64,000 nucleotides of DNA from positions 2,954,501 through 3,018,500 of the forward strand of contig NZ_JACYGY010000001.1 in NCBI RefSeq assembly GCF_015221875.1, given 5' to 3'. Made by a program: the position numbers and the translations under genes. This document shows positions 55,436 to 64,000 of this stretch, piece by piece. Each line of letters opens with the position of its first letter. Within the stretch, counting starts at the first letter, position 1. The notes beneath the pieces were generated by a model, which was not told the DNA's origin, did not search any database, and was given only the letters and a program-made list of their open reading frames with translations. This DNA comes from Dyadobacter subterraneus (GTDB lineage: Bacteria > Bacteroidota > Bacteroidia > Cytophagales > Spirosomataceae).

Positions 55436-57127
55436 ATGAAGACAAAGCATTTTTTTTATACGGTGTTTTTTGCCGGCAGCATTTTTTTTAGTGAATGCGC
55501 GAGTGCTCAGACAACCACCATCATAAACCCGATTTTAACCGGCTTTTACCCCGATCCGAGTGTGGTTCAGGTAGGGACGGATTATTATCTGGTTAATTCT
55601 ACCTTCTCTTATTTTCCGGGAATTCCAGTTTTTCACAGCAAGGATCTTAAAAACTGGAAACAGATTGGAAATGTCATCGACCGCCCGTCGCAGATGGATT
55701 TCATGGGAGAAAAACTAACCAGGGGTTTGTTCGCACCGGCGATCAGTTTTCATAATGGTACGTACTATGTCACTTGTACGGATATTGATCACGACGGGAA
55801 TTTCATAGTCACTTCCAAAAATCCGGCTGGCCCGTGGAGTGATCCTGTCCGCGTTCCCCAGGTCCGCGGCATAGATCCGTCTCTGTTTTTTGATGAAGAA
55901 AACAAAGCATACATCATCTACAACAGCGATCCGCCGGAAAGAAAGTCTCTGTATCCCGGCCACAGAACCATCCGGATTTATGAAATTGATCCTGCGACTT
56001 TGAAGGTGATAGGTGAAGAAAAACAGCTTGTTAATGGCGGGGTAGACCTAAGCAAAAAGCCGGTCTGGATTGAAGCACCGCATATCATGAAAAGAAATGG
56101 CTGGTATTATTTGTATGCAGCCGAGGGAGGAACATCGGTCAATCATACAGAAGTTGTCTTTCGCAGCAAATCCGTTTGGGGACCTTTTGTTCCATATGAA
56201 AATAACCCGATTCTTACGCAAAAAGGATTGCCGGACGACCGTAAAGATCCGATAACGTCGGCTGGTCACGCGCAGTTTGTCGATGGTCCGGACGGTAAAA
56301 CCTATGCCATATTTCTTGCCGTTAGACCTTATGAAGGAAATTTTTACAACACCGGTCGCGAAACTTTCATCGCACCTGTGGAATGGAAAAACGACTGGCC
56401 GATCATTAATCCCGATAGCAAAGAGATCAAATATGAGTATGCCGTAAATTATAAGGAAGTAAAACAAAAGGATACGCCTCCGCAGGCCGGCAACTTTGCC
56501 TACACGCTGACTTTCGAAAAAACGTTGGATCCGGCGCTTCTTTTTATGAGGACTATTGATAAGAATTCATTTTCACTATCACAGAAAAGCGGCCTGACGA
56601 TGAAATTAAAACCGGAAACGATCATGGAAATGGGTAATCCTTCCTTTATCGGAAAACGTCAGCAGCATTTGTATTGTACAACGGAAGTGGAACTTGACTT
56701 TTCTGCCAAATCAGAAAAAGAAAAAGCGGGGCTGACCATTTTTCAGGATGAATCTCATTTTTATTTTTTGAGTAAATCCATGGAAAATGGTAAACCTATG
56801 ATCCAGCTTTATAAAAGCATTGCGGATAAAAAAGAGATGGAACTGCTCGCGCAAATGCCTTTAACTGATGTTTCAAAACCGGTCAAACTACGCATCACAG
56901 CCGAAGGCGATTCTTACAGTTTTCATTTTTCAAAAGGAACTTCCTGGCAGCTTTTAAAAGATAAGGTTGACGCTAAATTCCTGAGTACGCAGGTTGCGGG
57001 AGGTTTTATCGGCTGTCTGTTCGGTATGTATGCTACTTCATCGGGAGAAGCGACTACCAATTCTGCATCCTTTAAATATTTGAAGTACAGCGGAAATGAT
57101 CCGATGTTTCCAAAAGTATCAAAATAG
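55436..57127 (+). CDS. GH43-family beta-xylosidase-like enzyme with C-terminal sandwich
   Basis: A 563-residue exported enzyme (signal ending ASAQ). Catalytic residues are Asp40 (FYPDPSV), Asp147 (GIDPSLF) and Glu213 (WIEAPHI). The propeller spans about 30-330. A C-terminal beta-sandwich (about 350-555) is typical of XynB-type GH43 enzymes, where it helps form the active site. It probably acts as a beta-xylosidase or arabinofuranosidase on xylan oligomers. Confidence 0.92.
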   Translation: MKTKHFFYTVFFAGSIFFSECASAQTTTIINPILTGFYPDPSVVQVGTDYYLVNSTFSYFPGIPVFHSKDLKNWKQIGNVIDRPSQMDFMGEKLTRGLFAPAISFHNGTYYVTCTDIDHDGNFIVTSKNPAGPWSDPVRVPQVRGIDPSLFFDEENKAYIIYNSDPPERKSLYPGHRTIRIYEIDPATLKVIGEEKQLVNGGVDLSKKPVWIEAPHIMKRNGWYYLYAAEGGTSVNHTEVVFRSKSVWGPFVPYENNPILTQKGLPDDRKDPITSAGHAQFVDGPDGKTYAIFLAVRPYEGNFYNTGRETFIAPVEWKNDWPIINPDSKEIKYEYAVNYKEVKQKDTPPQAGNFAYTLTFEKTLDPALLFMRTIDKNSFSLSQKSGLTMKLKPETIMEMGNPSFIGKRQQHLYCTTEVELDFSAKSEKEKAGLTIFQDESHFYFLSKSMENGKPMIQLYKSIADKKEMELLAQMPLTDVSKPVKLRITAEGDSYSFHFSKGTSWQLLKDKVDAKFLSTQVAGGFIGCLFGMYATSSGEATTNSASFKYLKYSGNDPMFPKVSK

Positions 57128-57200
57128 GTTTGGGTGAGTTTACACTTCGTTTTACACAAATATTAAAATTCATTTTTGAAGAAATATTAAATTAGATTAT

Positions 57201-57722
57201 ATGAAAAAGTCAATTTTTAGAAACTTTTTGACAGTCTCCGCGGTGCTCTTTTGCAGTCTGGTTCACGCTCAGTCCAACTTTACTAATAAGTCAATCGGCG
57301 TTGGTGTAGTGGTGGCCGATATGGAGCGTTCATTGGACTTCTATGTCAATGGCATTGGCATGGTAAAAACCGGGAATTTCACAATCAATGAGGAATTTGG
57401 AAAAAGAGGCGGCCTGACCGGTGGAGAAGCCACGAATGTCAACATTCTGAAACTTGAAAACAGCCCGGAAGCCAGCGAATGGAAACTGATGAGTTTTGGC
57501 AAAAAAGTGGCGCATCCAAAACAGAAATTCATACAGGATGATACCGGTGCCCAATACATTACCATCCATGTCAAATCATTAAAACCAATTATCGAAAGGC
57601 TGAAAGGACAGAAAGTAGCCTTTCTGGGAAAAACACCTACACAGCTCAACAAAGACGCGCACTTTGTATTGGTGCAAGATCCTGACGGTACCTTTATAGA
57701 ACTCATCGGGCCACTTGAATAA
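57201..57722 (+). CDS. exported VOC-family (glyoxalase-like) protein
   Basis: A 173-residue protein with a signal peptide (ending HAQ) and one VOC domain: IGVGVVVADMERSLDFYVN at the start, ITIHVKSLKPIIERLKG in the middle and DPDGTFIELIGP at the end. It is not closely similar to the exported VOC protein at 7165. It sits inside the xylan PUL between two GH43 genes. VOC domains catalyse epimerisation, isomerisation or C-C bond chemistry; an activity on a keto-sugar is conceivable but unproven. Confidence 0.85.
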   Translation: MKKSIFRNFLTVSAVLFCSLVHAQSNFTNKSIGVGVVVADMERSLDFYVNGIGMVKTGNFTINEEFGKRGGLTGGEATNVNILKLENSPEASEWKLMSFGKKVAHPKQKFIQDDTGAQYITIHVKSLKPIIERLKGQKVAFLGKTPTQLNKDAHFVLVQDPDGTFIELIGPLE

Positions 57723-57749
57723 CAAAACGGGCATAATCGTCATTTTCCA

Positions 57750-59324
57750 ATGAAAGAAAAATCTTTGTTTTGCCTGCTTTTTTGTGTGTTGGTTTTGAGC
57801 CATTTTTCTCAGGCGCAAACGGCACGAAACCCGGTCATTTTTGCCGACGTGCCTGATATGTCCATGCTACGCGTCGGAAACTCCTATTATATGAGCAGCA
57901 CCACCATGCATATGAGCCCCGGACTGCCGATTATGAAATCGAACGATCTGGTGAACTGGCAGCTGGTCAGTTATGCCTACGACACGCTGGCAAATATGGA
58001 TGCGCTCAATCTTACCAATGGAAAAAGCACTTATGGCCGTGGCTCGTGGGCCAGCAGTTTTCGTTATCACAATGGGTTGTTTTATGTGACAACCTTCGCT
58101 CAGACAACTGGCAAGATCTATATTTTTACAACAAAAAATATTGAAAAAGGAACGTGGAAAATGTCGTCATTTTCGCCTTCCTATCATGACCATTCTTTAT
58201 TTTTTGATGACGATGGAAAGGTTTATCTGATTTACGGAGCGGGAAAAATCACAATGGTCCAACTGGAAGCGGATGCCTCGGCGGTGAAAAAAGGTGTCGC
58301 TGAGCAGGTTATTATTGAAAATGCCAGTTTGCCTTCGGGTGCCAGCGGAGGTCTTCCGGCAGAAGGTTCGCAGCTTTTCAAGGTGAACGGTAAATATTAT
58401 CTTTTCAACATCACATGGCCGAAAGGAGGTATGCGAACGGTTGTGATTCACCGGGCTGATACAATCACGGGACCTTATGAAGGCCGCATTGGATTACAGG
58501 ATTTAGGCGTTGCGCAAGGCGGGCTGATCGATACGCCGGACGGGAAATGGTATGCTTATCTTTTCCGGGATTATGGTGCCGTCGGCCGGATTCCTTATCT
58601 CGTACCGGTTACCTGGAAAGATGGATGGCCGGTGCTGGGAAATGACGGAAAAGTGCCTGAAATACTTGCCTTACCAGCCAGCAAAGGTTTGATGCCGGGC
58701 ATTGTCGCTTCCGATGATTTTTCACGCAAAAAGGGAGAATCTGCCTTGCCCCTGATCTGGCAATGGAATCACAATCCCGATAATAACCTTTGGTCGGTGA
58801 CAGAACGTAAGGGATTTCTGCGGTTAAAAACAGGGCGGATTGATACCTCGTTTGTAAGTGCAAGAAATACACTGACGCAGCGTACCATCGGTCCGGAATC
58901 CTCTGCTTCCACTTTGATTGATATTTCAAAAATGAAGGAAGGGGATATGGCAGGATTAGGATTGTTGCAAAAAAACTATGGTTTTGCAGGTGTGAAAATG
59001 GGGAGCGACAGATCTTCGATTGTTATGGTTCGCTCGCTAACAGGCAAGGCCGATGAGATTGAAAGTATATCATTGTCTCAAAATAAAGTCTATTTGAAAG
59101 CGGAATGTGATTTCAAAGACAAGAAAGATACAGCCAGTTTCTTTTACAGTCTCGACGGCAAATCCTGGCTGCCCATTGGGAAACCACTTAAAATGTCTTA
59201 TACCATTCCGCATTTTATGGGTTATCGTTTTGGGTTGTTCAATTATGCAACCAAAAATGTCGGCGGATATGCGGACTTTGATTTTTTCAGTTTAGAGGAC
59301 AAAATTGTAAACGGGAGTAATTAA
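57750..59324 (+). CDS. GH43-family glycosidase with C-terminal sandwich
   Basis: A 524-residue exported enzyme (signal ending SQAQ). Asp36 (DVPDMSM), Asp147 (YHDHSLF) and Glu205 (LPAEGSQ) fill the GH43 catalytic positions. The first Asp motif lacks the usual DPS form. The propeller is followed by a C-terminal beta-sandwich (about 325-515). Close relatives are found in arabinoxylan PULs. It starts 27 bases after the VOC gene. Confidence 0.88.
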   Translation: MKEKSLFCLLFCVLVLSHFSQAQTARNPVIFADVPDMSMLRVGNSYYMSSTTMHMSPGLPIMKSNDLVNWQLVSYAYDTLANMDALNLTNGKSTYGRGSWASSFRYHNGLFYVTTFAQTTGKIYIFTTKNIEKGTWKMSSFSPSYHDHSLFFDDDGKVYLIYGAGKITMVQLEADASAVKKGVAEQVIIENASLPSGASGGLPAEGSQLFKVNGKYYLFNITWPKGGMRTVVIHRADTITGPYEGRIGLQDLGVAQGGLIDTPDGKWYAYLFRDYGAVGRIPYLVPVTWKDGWPVLGNDGKVPEILALPASKGLMPGIVASDDFSRKKGESALPLIWQWNHNPDNNLWSVTERKGFLRLKTGRIDTSFVSARNTLTQRTIGPESSASTLIDISKMKEGDMAGLGLLQKNYGFAGVKMGSDRSSIVMVRSLTGKADEIESISLSQNKVYLKAECDFKDKKDTASFFYSLDGKSWLPIGKPLKMSYTIPHFMGYRFGLFNYATKNVGGYADFDFFSLEDKIVNGSN

Positions 59325-59335
59325 ATCATACAACT

Positions 59336-60250
59336 ATGCTTAAAATTTGTCTTCTCTTCATCCTGTCCGTTTTCATCACGCTTAGCGTTTTGGCACAAAA
59401 AAAGAAGCCAATACCGGTTTTGATCGTGGATGGATTCAGTAATCATGACTGGAAACAAACGACCGCTATAACCAAATGGATATTGGAAGAAAACGGACGG
59501 TTTCTGGTGGAGGTGAGCACGATTCCCGCGGATAGCTTGAACAGGAGTGCGTGGAATCCTGATTTTAGCAAATATGTATTGATTATACAAAATACGAATA
59601 ACATTCAAAAACCCAGTCTGCGCTGGCCAAGGCAGGCTGAAAAACAATTGGAAAAATATGTAAGTAATGGGGGTGGATTGTACATACTCCATTCGGCCAA
59701 CAACGCATTTCCCCATTGGAAAGAATACGACAAGATGATCGGACTGGGCTGGCGACGGGCTTCCGAAGGTTATGCACTGGAAGTTGACGGAGCTAAAAAC
59801 ATAAGTAGAATTCCGCCAAATGAAGGAGAGGGAACAGGGCATGGTGAGAGGTTCAATGCATTGATTCAAGTACTGACGCCACACCCGATTAATAAAGGAT
59901 ATCCTGATCAATGGCAAACTGCCAATACGGAGGTTTATTATTTCCCGCGCGGTCCGGCAGAAAATATCAGCGTGCTTTCATGTGCTTTTGACAGTACGAG
60001 TACAAAAAGGACCTGGCCGGTGGAATGGGTTGTAAAATATGGAAAAGGACGGGTTTACAATTCAAGTCTTGGCCATCTTTGGAAAGGTGAAAGTTATCCT
60101 CCCGCTTATCGCTGCATTGGTTATCAGACAACGGTGATAAGAGCAGCAGAGTGGCTGGCGACAGGCAAGGTGACTTATCCCGTTCCTCCTGATTTTCCGA
60201 CAGCGCTTAAACTGAGTCTTCGCCCGGAAAATTCATACCAAACACCTTAG
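59336..60250 (+). CDS. ThuA-domain protein
   Basis: A 304-residue exported protein (signal ending VLAQ) of the ThuA-like fold, a class-I glutamine-amidotransferase-like Rossmann domain. It opens with VLIVDGFSNHDWKQTT, has GGGLYILHSANNAF in the middle and GKGRVYNSSLGHLW near the end. ThuA is linked to trehalose use in rhizobia together with the Gfo/Idh/MocA protein ThuB; biochemical roles are poorly defined. It lies 11 bases after GH43 and shares the operon with the Gfo/Idh/MocA gene. Confidence 0.87.
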   Translation: MLKICLLFILSVFITLSVLAQKKKPIPVLIVDGFSNHDWKQTTAITKWILEENGRFLVEVSTIPADSLNRSAWNPDFSKYVLIIQNTNNIQKPSLRWPRQAEKQLEKYVSNGGGLYILHSANNAFPHWKEYDKMIGLGWRRASEGYALEVDGAKNISRIPPNEGEGTGHGERFNALIQVLTPHPINKGYPDQWQTANTEVYYFPRGPAENISVLSCAFDSTSTKRTWPVEWVVKYGKGRVYNSSLGHLWKGESYPPAYRCIGYQTTVIRAAEWLATGKVTYPVPPDFPTALKLSLRPENSYQTP

Positions 60251-60276
60251 ATGCAGTGCATCAATCAGTTAAATAA

Positions 60277-62226
<1,950 letters not shown>

Positions 62227-62340
62227 CTGTCGGCTTTCGGCAGCTGAGTTGCCATCGACTGGGGTTTCTTTACTGGCTTAAATTTGATAGCCGACCGCCG
62301 CAAGCAAGCTAATTTCTCATTTTTTCAATCAACTGATGTC

Positions 62341-63432
62341 ATGATAAAATCTCAAGGATTAAAGTTTTGGTTTCAATGTGTGGCTGTATCGGCGGCGTTA
62401 TTTTCATCAAATGAGCTTTTGGCCCAAAAAACGCTAAAAAGTGCTTATAAAGATTTTTTCCCAATTGGTGTCGCTGTGGGACCCAGGAGCCTTACGGGGC
62501 CTGATGCGGAATTAATTAGCACACAATTCAGCAGTCTGACGCCGGAAAACGCGATGAAAATGGGGCCGATCCATCCTGAACCAAACAAATATGCGTGGCA
62601 GGACCCAGACGCTATCGTAGCCTTTGCCCAAAAAAACGGTATGAAAGTAAGGGGTCATACGCTGTGCTGGCACAACCAGACACCAAAATGGTTTTTTACA
62701 GATTCTACCGGCAAACAGGTAAGTCCTGAAGCGCTTCTGGCGCGTTTGAAACAACATATCACTGATGTGGTTGGCCGTTACAAAGGAAAAATTTACGCCT
62801 GGGATGTGGTCAACGAGGCTGTGCCTGACACGGGCACAAGCATTTACCGCCGTTCGAAATTTTATGAAATCATAGGAGAGGATTATATTGAAAAGGCATT
62901 TGAATATGCCCATGCTGCTGATCCGGATGCAAAATTGTTTTACAACGATTATAACACCGAAAGCACTGCAAAAAGAGAGAAAATCTATCAGCTTCTTAAA
63001 AAGTTAAAGGATAAAAAAGTGCCCATCGATGGTGTAGGTTTACAAGGGCACTGGTCGATTTATGAGCCCACCGCGCAGGAGCTTGAAAAATCCATCCAAC
63101 AATTTGCAAACCTTGGTTTGGCCGTACAGATTACTGAACTTGACGTTTCGGTACATCCAAAAGAGCACGAACGACGAGCAAAAAAGTCAACTGATACCGG
63201 TGAGCTGACTGCTGAAATGGTAGAAAAACAAGCTGCGCAGTACAAAATGTTATTCGATGTTTTCAGAAAATACAAAGGCACTATTACGGGCGTGACTTTC
63301 TGGAATGTGTCGGACAAATATACCTGGCTGGATAATTTCCCGGTGCCCAACCGGAAAGATTACCCGCTTCTCTTCGATCAGAACTACAAACCTAAAAAAG
63401 CTTTTGAAGGGGTTGTTGATTTTCAAAAGTGA
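62341..63432 (+). CDS. GH10 endo-1,4-beta-xylanase
   Basis: A 363-residue exported enzyme (signal ending LLAQ). It is a GH10 (beta/alpha)8 barrel with acid/base Glu159 (WDVVNEAV) and nucleophile Glu266 (ITELDVS). HTLCWHNQTP and TFWNVSDKYTW are diagnostic GH10 blocks. I use the ATG at 62341 (MIKSQGLKF), which gives a proper signal peptide; an ATG at 62284 is in frame. It cuts the xylan backbone and defines the PUL substrate. Confidence 0.95.
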   Translation: MIKSQGLKFWFQCVAVSAALFSSNELLAQKTLKSAYKDFFPIGVAVGPRSLTGPDAELISTQFSSLTPENAMKMGPIHPEPNKYAWQDPDAIVAFAQKNGMKVRGHTLCWHNQTPKWFFTDSTGKQVSPEALLARLKQHITDVVGRYKGKIYAWDVVNEAVPDTGTSIYRRSKFYEIIGEDYIEKAFEYAHAADPDAKLFYNDYNTESTAKREKIYQLLKKLKDKKVPIDGVGLQGHWSIYEPTAQELEKSIQQFANLGLAVQITELDVSVHPKEHERRAKKSTDTGELTAEMVEKQAAQYKMLFDVFRKYKGTITGVTFWNVSDKYTWLDNFPVPNRKDYPLLFDQNYKPKKAFEGVVDFQK

Positions 63433-63443
63433 TTTAGGGATTG

Positions 63444-63468
63444 TCAGGTTTGGTCAGGTTTGGTCAGG
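63444..63468 (+). repeat. short tandem repeat after the xylanase gene
   Basis: TCAGGTTTGG occurs twice in tandem followed by a partial TCAGG. It is a simple G/T-rich repeat between xylanase and esterase genes. Confidence 0.6.
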
Positions 63469-63564
63469 GGATTGTAAGGTGTAGTATCGGGTTGTCAGTT
63501 GTGGTCATTTATCGTGATGATTAGGTGGTTGTTAAATTGTGAGATTAAATTATCGGGCTTAGTA

Positions 63565-64000
63565 ATGAGAATTTTTACGTTTGTAATACTGCTTCTTTTT
63601 CTTTCCTGCAATCTTTCAGCAGAGATCCGTTTGCCGAAGCTGATTGGTGATAACATGATATTGCAGCGGGATCAACCCGTTACGATCTGGGGCTGGGCGG
63701 CTCCAAAAGAAAAGGTTACGGTGACGTTGAAAAACAAAAGTTATAAGACTGTTGCGTCTACGGATGGCGAATGGAAAATCCTGCTGCCTGCACAATTTGC
63801 TGGCAGTGGTTTTGAAATGTTTCTAAGGGGTAAAAACCAGATCCGGATCAAAAATATAGCCTTTGGAGACGTTTGGCTTTGCAGTGGACAAAGTAATATG
63901 GTCATCAATATGGAACGAGTCAAGGAGCGTTTTGCAGATGATATTGCCTCAGCCAACTATCCTGACGTCCGCAATTTTTTTGTTCAAACCCTTACCAATC
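63565..64000 (+). CDS. sialate O-acetylesterase-like (SGNH) protein, N-terminal part
   Basis: About 145 N-terminal residues are visible; the gene runs off the right edge. A signal peptide precedes a beta-rich N-terminal domain (IRLPKLIGDNMILQRDQPVT, with TIWGWAAPKEKVTV) and the SGNH block GDVWLCSGQSNM with Ser110. This arrangement is typical of 9-O-acetylesterase/acetylxylan esterase-like proteins in PULs. It starts 132 bases after the xylanase and is probably in the same operon. Its likely role is removing acetyl groups from xylan. Confidence 0.88.
   Translation, partial: MRIFTFVILLLFLSCNLSAEIRLPKLIGDNMILQRDQPVTIWGWAAPKEKVTVTLKNKSYKTVASTDGEWKILLPAQFAGSGFEMFLRGKNQIRIKNIAFGDVWLCSGQSNMVINMERVKERFADDIASANYPDVRNFFVQTLTN

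Noticed and set aside
63444..63468. Tandem TCAGGTTTGG as a CRISPR repeat
   Set aside because: The units are adjacent with no spacers and are too few and too short.

Overview
The window looks like part of a chromosome from a Bacteroidota bacterium, most likely a Dyadobacter-like member of the Cytophagales. This placement is inferred from gene content: three SusC/SusD pairs, two hybrid two-component systems (HTCS) with AraC output, a LytS/LytTR pair, many short-chain dehydrogenases (SDRs), and few Shine-Dalgarno sequences. No rRNA, tRNA, CRISPR array, transposase or phage gene was recognised.

Region 1 (1-16.7 kb) is a redox and regulator patchwork. It starts with a three-gene minus-strand operon: SDR, gluconate 2-dehydrogenase subunit 3-like protein, and a GMC oxidoreductase cut by the window edge. 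Six more SDRs follow, mixed with two AraC regulators, two HxlR regulators that each face an SDR divergently, a DinB protein, an exported VOC protein, a DUF3606 protein and a DoxX membrane protein. The two HxlR/SDR units look like copies of one module, and both intergenic regions carry striking operator-like repeats. The region also holds gene debris: an AraC C-terminal remnant, a possible LytTR remnant and a shortened secreted protein. A LytS/LytTR pair closes it.

Region 2 (17-29.5 kb) holds an orphan SusC/SusD pair with no enzyme beside it, a decayed SDR, a lipoprotein NHL/SMP-30-like protein paired with a sorbosone-dehydrogenase-like protein, an exonuclease/GIY-YIG fusion with a small unknown partner, and an unassigned clan GH-A glycosidase-like protein.

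Region 3 (29.6-40.6 kb) is a compact minus-strand polysaccharide utilisation locus (PUL): HTCS, SusC, SusD and one GH30-type lipoprotein hydrolase. A hairpin separates SusD from the hydrolase.

Region 4 (41.5-43.1 kb) is a GNAT/carbon-nitrogen hydrolase fusion.

Region 5 (43.3-64 kb) is a large xylan PUL. A divergent HTCS faces SusC, SusD, GH43, a Tat-signal Gfo/Idh/MocA oxidoreductase, GH43, an exported VOC protein, GH43, ThuA, a double CE1 esterase, a GH10 xylanase and a sialate O-acetylesterase-like protein cut by the window edge. The expected flow is: GH10 cuts the xylan backbone, the esterases remove acyl groups, SusC/D imports oligosaccharides, and the GH43 enzymes finish the side chains and xylo-oligomers. 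The oxidoreductase, ThuA and VOC proteins do not fit plain hydrolysis and may form a redox branch. This is the most interesting candidate system in the window.
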